From Rhodospirillales bacterium (lineage in GTDB: Bacteria > Pseudomonadota > Alphaproteobacteria > Reyranellales > Reyranellaceae), in NCBI GenBank assembly GCA_009377525.1, contig WHTW01000043.1, forward strand, positions 1 to 51,548: DNA of 51,548 nt, read 5' to 3'. Positions 43,444 to 51,434 of the stretch are shown here, piece after piece. A program made the position numbers and the translations under genes. The notes under the pieces were generated by a model. It was not told where the DNA came from and searched no databases. It saw nothing but the letters and a program-made list of their open reading frames with translations. The number at the start of each line of letters is the position of its first letter. The first letter of the stretch is position 1.

Positions 43444-44310
43444 CTAGAATCCGTAGAGCTTTGCCGGCGTGTCGACCAGGATCGTCTGCCGTGTCGCCTT
43501 GTCAGGCACCCATTCCTCGAACCAGCGCAGGGTCTGGGGATAGGTCGTGACGCGGTTGAGGCCCGTGTCGGTGTGCGGCCAGTCGCTGCCCCACATCAGG
43601 CGATCCGGACCGAAGGCGTCAAGCAACATCGACGTGGCCGAGCGGGCGCGCTCGGGCCCGACACGGTAGGCGCCGCACATCACGACCCAGATGTTGCGGC
43701 TCGGCGCGTTCTCCAGCAGCGCCTTGAAGCCCGGATCGCGCGCCGGGCCCAGCGTGCGGTCGAACATGCCGTAGTGCGGGATCACCACCTTGTTCCCGCC
43801 GTCGAGCAGGAAAGGCAGCAGCTCGGGCAGGCGCTTGCTCTCGACATAGAGGTGGATCGGCCAGTCGCGCTTCTTCGCTTTGGCCAGCATGTCCTTGTAG
43901 TAGGACCATTGCGGCGTCGGCAGGCCGTAGATGGGAAAGCGCAGGCCGCGCACGCCGATCCCCGCCAGTGTCTCCCAGTCGTCGTCGCTGACCTTGATCG
44001 ACGGCGACACCCAGGGCACGCCGCGGAACCGGCCGGGCTGGGCCCGCAGCGTCTCGAACAGATAGGCATTGTCGAAGCCCAGGAAGGACGGCTGCAGGAT
44101 CACGGCGCGGCCGACGCCGTCCTTTTCGGCCAGCGCCAGCAGCGTCTCCCACGAGGCGTCGTAGTCCGGCCGGTAGCGCGCATCGATTGCCATTGGCAGG
44201 TTGCGCGCGAACACATGCGCGTGGGCGTCGATCCAGGGCGGCGGTTCGGCGGCCGTAGCCGTCGTTGCGGCGAAGGCCAGGGCGCCGGTCGTGAAGCCGC
44301 GTCTTCTCAT
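43444..44310 (-). CDS. Exported amidohydrolase-family metal-dependent hydrolase
   Basis: 288 residues. N-terminus MRRRGFTTGALAFAATTATA looks like a Tat/Sec signal. The metal-dependent TIM-barrel shows DAHAHVF (HxH), PIHLYVESKRL, VIPHYGMFDR and LMWGSDWPHTD, the amidohydrolase-2 pattern of decarboxylase/lactonase-like enzymes. The ATG (44310) lies within the right end of a family A repeat; bases ATGAGAAGACGCG are shared with the copy at 24359, so the first five codons derive from it. Confidence 0.82.
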   Translation of the reverse strand: MRRRGFTTGALAFAATTATAAEPPPWIDAHAHVFARNLPMAIDARYRPDYDASWETLLALAEKDGVGRAVILQPSFLGFDNAYLFETLRAQPGRFRGVPWVSPSIKVSDDDWETLAGIGVRGLRFPIYGLPTPQWSYYKDMLAKAKKRDWPIHLYVESKRLPELLPFLLDGGNKVVIPHYGMFDRTLGPARDPGFKALLENAPSRNIWVVMCGAYRVGPERARSATSMLLDAFGPDRLMWGSDWPHTDTGLNRVTTYPQTLRWFEEWVPDKATRQTILVDTPAKLYGF

Positions 44311-44398
44311 GCTCTTCCGGACCGCGCGCCTCTGGCGCGCTCATGAGCGCGCTGGGTCGCGTCAAACGCGACCCAGCGCGCGGTCCGGAAGATCATGA
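44307..44398. repeat. Palindromic repeat, family A copy 6
   Basis: TCATGCTCTTCCGGACCGCG on the left and CGCGGTCCGGAAGATCATGA on the right, with an extra inner arm pair GCTGGGTCGCGT/ACGCGACCCAGC; 92 bp. The left end supplies the start codon of the amidohydrolase gene. Confidence 0.85.
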
Positions 44399-44415
44399 AG
44401 TCGTCCGCCCAGCGC

Positions 44416-45498
44416 TCAGCTCTTCCACCGCTCCGTCGCACGCGCACCCGGCGCGACGTCGGCTTCGGTCGGCGCCTGCACCTTGGCCATGTGCTCGTAG
44501 CGCTGGGCGGCGAACCACAGCGCATAGTCGCCGAACTTGATCGGCGAATACTTGGCCGGCCGCTCGGCCGACCGGCAGGTCGGCAGGCATTCGATCATGG
44601 TGTCGTGGTCGGGATCGCAGAAGAACGGCACGGCATGGCGCAGCTGGCCGGACAGGTTGCGCACGCGGTGCGGCGTCGACAGGAAGCGCTCGTTGGTCCA
44701 GCGGTGCAGGATGTCGCCGCCATTGACGACGAAGGCGTCCGCCACGCCCGGCGCCTCCAGCCACCGGCCGTCGGGCAGGTTGATCTCCAGCCCCGGCACC
44801 TTGTTGGGCGGCAGCAGCGTCATGAACCCCGAATCGGTATGCGCCACCAGGCTGTTGACCGAGTTGTCGGTGCCATCGATTGCGGGATAGCGCGACATGC
44901 GCTGGATGATGTGCGGCTCGGCGAAGCACGCGTCGAAGTAGGCCTCCGGCAGGCCGAGCGCCAGCGCATAGAGCCGCACCAGCTTGCGGCACAGCGCCTC
45001 GAGCGTGCTCATGTAGTCCAGCATGTTGGCGCGGAAGCCCGGAATGTCGGCTTCGGCCGGCCACTTGTTCATGGCGTGGAAGCGTCGGTTGGAGAGCACG
45101 TCGGGATGGTCGGGCGTCTTCTCGCGCCGCAGGAAGTAGGCCTCGTTCTGGCTGGGCTTCTTGCCCTGCGCGGCGGCATTGGGCGGCGGCTTCCGCGCGA
45201 TCGGCATGTAGCCGATGTTGTGCTCGTCGACCTTGACCGCGAGCTTGGTCTCGAGCGGCAGCGCATGGAAGCGCGCGGCCTCGGCATAGGCCGTATCGAT
45301 CAACGCCTGCGGCACGCCATGGCCGGCAAGATAGTAGAAGCCGACCTTCTCGAAGGCGAACCGCAGCTGCCGAGCGGCGCGCTCGGCGGCGCCGGGCTCG
45401 CCTGTAAGGAAGCCCGACACGTCGATCAGCGGAATCGCGCCGCCGATCATGGTCGGCGGCGCCAGCGCCGGGGTGGCTGGACTCGTATGCGGCTGCAT
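44416..45498 (-). CDS. Isopenicillin-N-synthase-family Fe(II) dioxygenase (third paralogue)
   Basis: 360 residues from ATG 45498 (AGAGGA seven bases upstream). Iron site: His210-x-Asp212 in LVAHTDSGFMTLL, His267 in STPHRVRN; Arg in QLRHAVPFF. Related to the two copies at 31.1-33.0 kb but distant, with a Pro-rich N-terminal extension. The lysine-rich C-terminal tail is not in the other two. No obvious operon partner. Confidence 0.88.
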   Translation of the reverse strand: MQPHTSPATPALAPPTMIGGAIPLIDVSGFLTGEPGAAERAARQLRFAFEKVGFYYLAGHGVPQALIDTAYAEAARFHALPLETKLAVKVDEHNIGYMPIARKPPPNAAAQGKKPSQNEAYFLRREKTPDHPDVLSNRRFHAMNKWPAEADIPGFRANMLDYMSTLEALCRKLVRLYALALGLPEAYFDACFAEPHIIQRMSRYPAIDGTDNSVNSLVAHTDSGFMTLLPPNKVPGLEINLPDGRWLEAPGVADAFVVNGGDILHRWTNERFLSTPHRVRNLSGQLRHAVPFFCDPDHDTMIECLPTCRSAERPAKYSPIKFGDYALWFAAQRYEHMAKVQAPTEADVAPGARATERWKS

Positions 45499-45563
45499 CG
45501 CTCGATCCTCTGGCGACAACGTCAGGGCAGTATGCGCTTCAGGCGCGCCGCAATAAATGCGCC

Positions 45564-45687
45564 TATAGCATTATCCGTCCGGCTGGAATCAGCCGGACGG
45601 AAAATGCCCTTTGGCACTCCTGTCGAAGCAACGCGTTTCCGATCAGATGGAACCGCGAGCGGTTCCATCTGATCGGAAGCCGCTTTA
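45564..45687. repeat. Two-palindrome mobile-like repeat, family B copy 7
   Basis: CCTATAGCATTATCCGTCCG on the left and GATCGGAAGCCGCTTTAG on the right; 122-bp period. Palindromes: GTCCGGCTGGAATCAGCCGGAC and CGATCAGATGGAACCGC with complement. Pre-insertion target would read CTAG. It separates the third dioxygenase from the wrecked recombinase. Confidence 0.82.
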
Positions 45688-45736
45688 GCGCACGGGCAAG
45701 GGGCGAAATCGTCAGGCCGTAACCACTCAACGACCG

Positions 45737-45826
45737 TCAGCCGAACCAGCGCCGGATGGCAGCGACCAGCAGGAAGGCGAAACCTCCGGCGGCGCCGCCA
45801 AGGGTGCCGGCAACGGTCAGCAGCAT
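45737..45826 (-). CDS. Very small hydrophobic open frame
   Basis: 29 codons (MLLTVAGTLGGAAGGFAFLL, then VAAIRRWFG). One hydrophobic helix with Gly motif and a basic end. Upstream codons in the same frame are Arg-rich (RRTQKRYRLRR), so a longer product is possible. It may be a small membrane peptide or random; I include it only because the rest of this stretch has no gene. Confidence 0.2.
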   Translation of the reverse strand: MLLTVAGTLGGAAGGFAFLLVAAIRRWFG

Positions 45827-45884
45827 GCGCCGGAGGCGGTAGCGCTTTTGTGTGCGGCGTTCGTGCTCGCGACGCCCGACGCCG

Positions 45885-46455
45885 CGACCACGCCGTCCTG
45901 GCGAATTTCTTGACCATCTGCGACGTGATCAACTGCTGGCTTGAGCTGTCCGTCGCGGCCTGCACCCGCTCGGGCGTCGGCTTGGGGCCTGATCCCGGAT
46001 CGCCTTGAGGCCGGCAATGCGCTCCTTCAGTGCCGGGTCCTTGAGATCAGCCACGCCCGCTTCAATGGAGTCATAGAGCCGCTTGAGTCGCAAGTCGGTC
46101 TTGGTTGCGCGCTTATTCAGCTCCGCAACAGGTGCCCGGCGGCGGTCGGCGCTCTCCTGATGCCGGCCAAGAACAGTAGCGAGCACCTCCTCCAGCCGCT
46201 CGGGCTGGAGCAGACGCGCCTCGATGGGGCCGGCAAGAGATTGTCGAGTTTCTCCATTGGGATCGAGCGGCCCTTGCAGTCGGTTTCGCCCTGTCGAGCC
46301 TTGGTGGAGCAGGTGTAGTAGCGATAGCGTCCGCGGTTGGCGGTGCGCAGCGCAATCACGCCGCCGCAGTCTGCGTAGAAGCAGATGCCGGTCAGGAGGG
46401 TCGGCCGGCTGACCGCGCGGGCATGACCCTCGGACTGCGGAACCGCAGATGCGCC
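45885..46455 (-). pseudogene. Large serine recombinase, C-terminal remnant with frameshifts
   Basis: From about 46455 the minus strand reads VSRPTLLTGICFYADCGGVI, then GRYRYYTCSTKARQGETDCK with GRSIPMEKLDNLL: the recombinase zinc beta-ribbon with Cys pairs. Frame shifts near 46238 then give RLLQPERLEEVLATVLGRHQ and the coiled-coil helix (LRLKRLYDSIEAGVADL); near 45995 another shift leads to QQLITSQMVKKFARTAW. The N-terminal catalytic domain is absent. It is likely the last trace of a phage or integrative element whose attachment sites cannot be identified. Confidence 0.85.
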
Positions 46456-46550
46456 TGGACAGGCCTTTCCTGAGCGAGATCGGTTATCGCAGCTTCTGGG
46501 GGCGGGGGCGCTCCCGCCCGGCTAGCTTCCTTACTGGGTCCATTGCCTCG

Positions 46551-47144
46551 TCAGTCGATCTCGAAGGCAATGCGTTTGACCTCCTTGGCACCGAACCGAA
46601 AGAGAACGTCATGAGGTGCATCAAGTCGAATGGCATCGGCGGGATCGAGATCGAGGTGGAGCATCCGAAGCACACGCCCCGCGACACCGTGCGACACGAG
46701 GATGCGTGACGTTGCGTCGTGAGTTACAACGCGCGTCAACACACGACGCAACCGGGTGCTCAACGCCTCCAGACGCTCGCCATCGGGCGATTCGAACGAC
46801 AGCGAATCGACTGCGGACAAGGGGTGACGCTCGGGCCAACGTTCAGTCATTTCTGCTTCGGTCATGCCTTCGGCCGAGCCCATCCGGACTTCCTTCAGGT
46901 CGGCATCAGTGATGATAGGCGCGGTGATCCCTATCGTATCCGCGATGATCTGCGCGGTCGTCAATGCTCGCCCCAGCGGGCTCGCAAAGATCACAGTGTG
47001 TTGCGCTTCGACCAGCCCCGCAAGCGCACGCGCCGCTCCTCGCGCCTGTCGGCGACCGAGTTCGGTGAGCGGCGAATCGGTGTGGCCCTGGTGGCGTCGG
47101 GCAACATTGAACTCGGTCTCTCCATGGCGAACCAGATAGATCAT
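46551..47144 (-). CDS. Histidine phosphatase family protein (phosphoglycerate-mutase-like)
   Basis: 197 residues from ATG 47144, with AAAGGAG seven bases before. The RHG motif LVRHGETEFN carries the phosphoacceptor His; the second catalytic His is in ILVSHGVAGRVL, with Glu in the KEVRMGSAEGMTEAE region. The extra loop is short, fitting a small-molecule phosphatase rather than a mutase. Divergence from the second member at 48331 is substantial. Confidence 0.88.
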   Translation of the reverse strand: MIYLVRHGETEFNVARRHQGHTDSPLTELGRRQARGAARALAGLVEAQHTVIFASPLGRALTTAQIIADTIGITAPIITDADLKEVRMGSAEGMTEAEMTERWPERHPLSAVDSLSFESPDGERLEALSTRLRRVLTRVVTHDATSRILVSHGVAGRVLRMLHLDLDPADAIRLDAPHDVLFRFGAKEVKRIAFEID

Positions 47145-47239
47145 CGAGCTCCTTTCAACATTCGGCTTTCTCAAGCTTGGACCCGTGACCGATCTCACGA
47201 GTTGGTCGAAGGGGACCGCCGCTTTCTGGCGGCTCCTGA

Positions 47240-47809
47240 CTACCCAACAATGGCGTGATATGTGGTGCCAACCATCTCGTCGACGATGGCAGGCGGCGCA
47301 ACGCCTTGGCGCAAATAGGGCCCGACGGCCGCTTTAGGCACGTCGGCCAGCACGAAGCGCGCGCGCTGAAGCTCGTTCGCACCGACCCCGCCGAAGGTAT
47401 CGCGCGCAAATCGCTTGTAAGCGGCATCAACGCGCCTGCCTTGGCGCACCACACGGTCCTTGAGATCTTGAGGCCAATTTCCATGCGCGAAGTCGTCTCG
47501 GTGGTAAAGAAGGAATGCGCGCGCTTCCTCGAGATGGCTACGCACCCAAATCGGCGTGTGCAGGGCGGCGGCCAGCCCGTCACCCGCTTTGATCGCGGCG
47601 ACGAAGCCAGTCTGAAACGCCAGCGCCGTATCCAGCCATACATTCGCCAGCAGCACGTCACGTGAAGCGAAGCGGTGATAGAAAGAGCCGACGGGTGCTC
47701 CCAGCCGTTCCGTCACCGAGCTGACCGTAACGGACGCAGGCCCGCCGGCCGCGGCGAGATCGCGCGCAGCCGCGAGGAAATCGGCATCCTCAAAAAGACG
47801 CTTCGGCAT
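47240..47809 (-). CDS. TetR-family transcriptional regulator
   Basis: 189 residues. Helix-turn-helix: GGPASVTVSSVTERLGAPVG with SFYHRFASRDVLLAN; the C-terminal domain has ligand-binding helices. It is divergent from the thioesterase gene across a 55-bp AT-rich gap, the classical layout for a repressor of its neighbour. Confidence 0.88.
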   Translation of the reverse strand: MPKRLFEDADFLAAARDLAAAGGPASVTVSSVTERLGAPVGSFYHRFASRDVLLANVWLDTALAFQTGFVAAIKAGDGLAAALHTPIWVRSHLEEARAFLLYHRDDFAHGNWPQDLKDRVVRQGRRVDAAYKRFARDTFGGVGANELQRARFVLADVPKAAVGPYLRQGVAPPAIVDEMVGTTYHAIVG

Positions 47810-47830
47810 GGCTATTGGAATGTATCCTCT

Positions 47831-47858
47831 AGTGTAGTAATTCTAAAGGGACTATACT
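47831..47858. promoter_or_regulatory. Possible TetR operator between divergent genes
   Basis: AGTGTAGT (47831-47838) and ACTATACT (47851-47858) are complements at seven of eight positions with a 12-bp gap. They sit in the middle of the 55-bp TetR/thioesterase gap. The spacing is somewhat long, so this is a weak candidate. Confidence 0.35.
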
Positions 47859-47864
47859 CGACGA

Positions 47865-48317
47865 ATGGTCTCCCGAGAATCCGCTCCCCCCAACCCGGAT
47901 TTTGTTGAAACCACAAAGCGATTTCTGATGGAAATGCCCATCGCGCGGCATTTCGGCTTCGCTGTCACTCACGTCGGCCCGGGCCTGTTTGAGATCACCC
48001 AGCCTTTCCGCCAGGAACTTTCCTTCAGCCAAGGCATCTTCCAGGCCGGTCCCGTGGGGACATTGGCCGACATGGCGGCGGCGTGTGCCGGCATAACGAT
48101 GCTGCCCCGCGGCTGGGGCGCCTCCACGGTGGATTACACGATCAAGCTCATTGCCCCCGCGGCCGGCGAGAAGCTGGTGGCCCGTGGCCGCTTTGTAAGG
48201 TCCGGCCGGACCCTGTCCGTCAGCGCTGCCGATGTCTACGCCGTGCGCCACGAGAACGAAACGCTTTGCGCAACGGCGTTGGCTACGATCCGCAATTTCG
48301 AAGTCACTGGTTCATAA
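47865..48317 (+). CDS. PaaI-family hotdog thioesterase
   Basis: 150 residues. The hotdog helix and active-site region is AGPVGTLADMAAACAGITML, with the Asp of LADM in the usual catalytic place; the following strand is VDYTIKLIAPAAGEKL, and the ending is ADVYAVRHENETLCATAL. It hydrolyses acyl-CoA, consistent with CoA metabolism elsewhere in the window. Presumably controlled by the divergent TetR. Confidence 0.88.
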   Translation: MVSRESAPPNPDFVETTKRFLMEMPIARHFGFAVTHVGPGLFEITQPFRQELSFSQGIFQAGPVGTLADMAAACAGITMLPRGWGASTVDYTIKLIAPAAGEKLVARGRFVRSGRTLSVSAADVYAVRHENETLCATALATIRNFEVTGS

Positions 48318-48330
48318 GAAGGTCGCGGTG

Positions 48331-49179
48331 ATGCTGCTCATTCGTCATGGTGAAACCGAAGCAAATCTGAATTTGTGCCACCAAGGTCGTCACGATTCAC
48401 CGCTCACCGAACGCGGCGTTGCTCAAGCTACGGCAATAGGTCGTCTCGTTCGGATGCAGCCAGAAGCTGCTTCGGCGATGATGATCTCCAGTCCTCAGTC
48501 CAGAGCAAGACGAACGGCTGAGCTTGTTCGCGATCACCTTGAAAAACCTACGATCCCTATTCAGCTCGATGAGCGACTTTGCGAGGTTTCCATTGGAGGT
48601 TGGGAAGGCCTTAGCCAGCAGGAAATTTCACGACTGGCGCCTGGCACGTTTGAAGGCGAGGAGCGTCACGGGTGGTGCTTCCGCGCCCCCGGTGGCGAAT
48701 CCTATGACGTCTTTGAAGCGCGCATCCGCGAGTGGCTCTCCGAAGCTGCTGAGAATCCCTCGGTCATTGTCGTGACGCATGGCACCGTAGCCCGTGTACT
48801 GCGTGGTCTGTACTTAGGACTACCGTCTTCCACTGCACTCGCCCTTCCGATACCTCAAGACAAGATCTTCCGCCTATCGAATGGAGCCATCGAAGAATTG
48901 GAAGTCGAAGTGGGTCTCAAGATGCCGCGCATTGTGAAGGTCACGCCTCTTACCGCCCTACAATTACTTGTCGAGTTCGATGATGGGGTTATTGGACGAC
49001 TTGACCTTGGTAAGCACCTGTCACTTCGCATCGAAACGTTCCGCGATGAGGCCACGTTCCAACAGGTCACCATTAACGATTTTGGCGCTGTATGTTGGCC
49101 GACAGGTTTCGCGCTCAGTCCCGATACCGCATATGACCTGGCGAGGAGGAGACAGCCATCAAAAGACTGGCTTCGCTGA
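48331..49179 (+). CDS. Histidine phosphatase fused to a DUF2442-like domain
   Basis: 282 residues. Residues 1-about 195 form a complete histidine phosphatase (LLIRHGETEANLN; second His in VVTHGTVARVLRGLY). After SNGAIEELEVEVG the chain continues MPRIVKVTPLTALQLLVEFD, VTINDFGAVCWPTGFALSPD, the beta-rich pattern of DUF2442, a small protein usually encoded alone or next to DUF4160. The fusion is in frame with no stop. The gene is clearly less GC-rich than the neighbourhood, suggesting recent acquisition. An in-frame GTG three bases upstream is an alternative start. Confidence 0.82.
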   Translation: MLLIRHGETEANLNLCHQGRHDSPLTERGVAQATAIGRLVRMQPEAASAMMISSPQSRARRTAELVRDHLEKPTIPIQLDERLCEVSIGGWEGLSQQEISRLAPGTFEGEERHGWCFRAPGGESYDVFEARIREWLSEAAENPSVIVVTHGTVARVLRGLYLGLPSSTALALPIPQDKIFRLSNGAIEELEVEVGLKMPRIVKVTPLTALQLLVEFDDGVIGRLDLGKHLSLRIETFRDEATFQQVTINDFGAVCWPTGFALSPDTAYDLARRRQPSKDWLR

Positions 49180-49232
49180 GAGGCAGCTTGGATGCGCGTG
49201 CTGCGCGGCTAAGGTTCTGTCAGAGAATAAAG

Positions 49233-50543
49233 TAGTCAATCATCGTTTGGCTTGATTGAGGATTGGAGCGATTGTGTAGTTCCACTCCCCGTGAAAGGGA
49301 TGGGGAAAGATGTTGACGGCGGCGAGTTGATCGTCGGAGACGCGCAGGCCTTTGGGATAGGTATTTTCATCGAGTTCCGCGCGCACTTTGAGCCCCGTCT
49401 CGGTCGTCGTGGCGGCGATGAGCTGAACGATCGTGCGATAACTGCGCAAAGGCTTACCGCGCCAATTGATCGTGATGAACGAAAACAGCCGATGCTCGAT
49501 TTTATTCCACTTGCTGGTGCCCGGCGGCAAATGGCAGACCGTGATCGGGAATTTGAGTTGGTTGGCCAGTTTCTGTAATTCGATTTTCCACAATCGCACA
49601 CGATAGCCGTTGGAGCCGCCTCCGTCAGCCGTCACCATGAGGCCTTTGGGGTTCGCATAACGCTTTTTCCCCATCGTCCGCCACCATCTGCGAATGGCGT
49701 TGACCGCAAAAGCAGCCGTGTCGTGATCCGTTCCCACGCTGACCCAGCCGGTGTTGTTGCGAATATCGTAAACGCCGTAAGGCACCGCGCGTTTCAATTT
49801 GGGATCGATGAAGTCATGAACGTTGACGTCTTCGGGGCTGTCCTGGGGCCGCCATTCACGACCCGCGTTCTTGAAGTTGCCCACCAATTCCTTCTTTTTG
49901 GTGTCTACCGAAACAACCGGCTGGCCGTCTTTCAGGAACGATGCGGCGCGCCCGTTGATGTACTGAAACTGCGCGTCCTTATCCATATGCTGGTGGCCTT
50001 CGCGGGTTTTGCGGTTCGCCTGCAAACTATAGCCCGCTTTTTGCAGAAGCTCGCCCACCACCGTGTGGCTGACCTCATGTCCTTTGTTCGCCAGCTCTTT
50101 GCTCAACTTCCGCAGACTGCGCGAAGTCCACAACAAGGACTTCATCGGATCGCCGCGTTACCGGATCAACCAGAGCCTTGAGATCCCTCAGAAGCGTCGG
50201 GTCATGAACGACCTTTGGCTTGCGCCCTCCGCCGCGCCTGCGGATGCGCCCCGCGCCGGGTTTGTGGCGTGGCGAACATCATCCAGTCCGCGGTAAACGG
50301 TCCGTCGCGCAAGGCCGGTTACGCGAACCACACAACTGACGCCGCCTCGCCCCGGAGCCTTCGCTTCCGTGGCTGCCCAGCGTCGCCGGCTCTGCTCATT
50401 CAGAACCGGTTCCATCTCTTTCCATCGCTTGCGAAGATGTTGAACTTGTGCGCTCGCTATCATACCGAGAGCCTATCTCAAGCGATTCGCCCGTGAGAAT
50501 CCCCCTGCCTCAATATCTTGGCTCAATGTGCCATTATTGACTC
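49233..50543. mobile_element. ISAzo13-family-like insertion sequence, decayed
   Basis: Inverted-repeat ends: TAGTCAATCATCG at the left and, on the complementary strand of the right end, GAGTCAATAATGG, sharing AGTCAAT-ATxG. Total about 1.3 kb, normal for the family. The transposase inside is frameshifted. No target duplication is obvious. It follows the phosphatase-DUF2442 gene by about 50 bp and precedes an AT-rich stretch with a bidirectional terminator. Confidence 0.78.
49240..50463 (-). pseudogene. ISAzo13-type transposase with N-terminal frameshifts
   Basis: The main part (50145 down to 49240) reads KELANKGHEVSHTVVGELLQ, later VVSVDTKKKELVGNFKNAGR and TADGGGSNGYRVRLWK, the Rhodopirellula-type DDE transposase signature, ending NIFPHPFHGEWNYTIAPIL. 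The N-terminal helix-turn-helix piece (MEPVLNEQSRRRWAATEAKA) lies in other frames between 50463 and 50145; the joints near 50270 and 50150 each need an indel (about 2 bases missing at the second). The element is therefore probably inactive. Confidence 0.85.
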
Positions 50544-50583
50544 ACTTGCTTCCTTACAGCGCCTAACCAAGTAAAGAAACGGG

Positions 50584-50612
50584 AAAAAGGCGCCTGCTAT
50601 CGGCGGCTTTTT
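50584..50612. terminator. Bidirectional intrinsic terminator
   Basis: AAAAAG-G-CGCC (50584-50594) pairs with GGCG-G-CTTTTT (50602-50612), one mismatch, loop TGCTATC. A-run on one side and T-run on the other allow termination in both directions. It lies between the IS and the downstream end of the enoyl-CoA hydratase gene (minus strand), and would stop that gene's transcript. Confidence 0.7.
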
Positions 50613-50644
50613 TGTAGTGGCTGCGGGGCCCTGCAATCATCGCG

Positions 50645-51349
50645 CTACAGGAAACTGGCGAGGAACGGATCGTCGCCTTGGGCCGCCAGTGCAGCGACGC
50701 GGCCGGCCAGCGGGCCGCGCACCTGGCGTTTCACCGTGGCGAAAGCAGGCTGTGCGGCCAGCGCGGCCACACGCTGCAGGGCGACCTCGACCAGCGCATG
50801 GATGGGATGCAGCGCGTCGATCACGTTGTGCTCGGCCAGCGCGGCTGCGCCGACCACTTCGCTCGACAGCGTCCAGCGCCGCAGCAGGTTCGCCGGCAAC
50901 TCGCTGCGGATGATCTCTGCCGGCCCTGCGGGGAAGGGCACGCCTGCCTGGGCCTCGGTCAGCCCGAAGCGCGCTGCCTGGCTTTGCACGGCCAGCCGCA
51001 GGTCGCAGGCCAGCATCAGCACGAAGCCGCCGCCGAGGGCATGGCCGTTGACGGCCGCCACCACCGGACAGGCGATCGACAGAAGCGCCGCCGTCATGTC
51101 AGTGATCGCCACGACCAGCGCGCGGCGATGGGCGGCATCGTATCCGGCGAAGGCAGTCGTATCGACGCCGGCCGAGAAGGCGCGCTCGCCCGCACCGGTC
51201 AGTACGACGCCACCCGCCGGCGGATCGGCTGCCATCGAAACGAAGGTGGTGCGCAGCGCCTCGATGGTCTCGAGGTCGAGCGCATTGACCGGCGGTCGGT
51301 CGATCGTGAGCAGAAGGCTTGAGCCGCGTGGCGTGGTGTTGACGGGCAT
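50645..51349 (-). CDS. Enoyl-CoA hydratase/isomerase family protein
   Basis: 234 residues. Crotonase fold: oxyanion-hole strands SAGVDTTAFAGYD and VAAVNGHALGGGFVLMLACD, followed by FGLTEAQAGVPFPAGPAEII. The residues usually occupied by the two catalytic glutamates are E (in LTEAQAG) and a small residue, so hydratase activity is unsure; isomerase or hydrolase activity is possible. It is shorter than normal (about 260), lacking the last helices. Confidence 0.85.
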   Translation of the reverse strand: MPVNTTPRGSSLLLTIDRPPVNALDLETIEALRTTFVSMAADPPAGGVVLTGAGERAFSAGVDTTAFAGYDAAHRRALVVAITDMTAALLSIACPVVAAVNGHALGGGFVLMLACDLRLAVQSQAARFGLTEAQAGVPFPAGPAEIIRSELPANLLRRWTLSSEVVGAAALAEHNVIDALHPIHALVEVALQRVAALAAQPAFATVKRQVRGPLAGRVAALAAQGDDPFLASFL

Positions 51350-51401
51350 GCCCGCAGTCTGCCCGACACGATGGCGGGAGACGAGCGACAGCCACCAAAC
51401 A

Positions 51402-51434
51402 AAAACGGGACGCCCACGCTCCCGGACATCCCGC
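51402..51434 (-). terminator. Strong intrinsic terminator reading leftward
   Basis: On the minus strand GGGATGTCC and GGGCGTCCC (51433-51425 and 51416-51408) pair over nine positions including two G-U, followed by GTTTTTG. It would end transcripts entering from beyond the right edge of the window. The flanking 51435-51548 is relatively AT-rich, and I see no gene in it. Confidence 0.7.

Noticed and set aside
50543..50644. tRNA 3' end or attachment site beside the IS
   Set aside because: The stretch contains a terminator-like hairpin, but no acceptor/TPsiC arms and no repeated att core were found.
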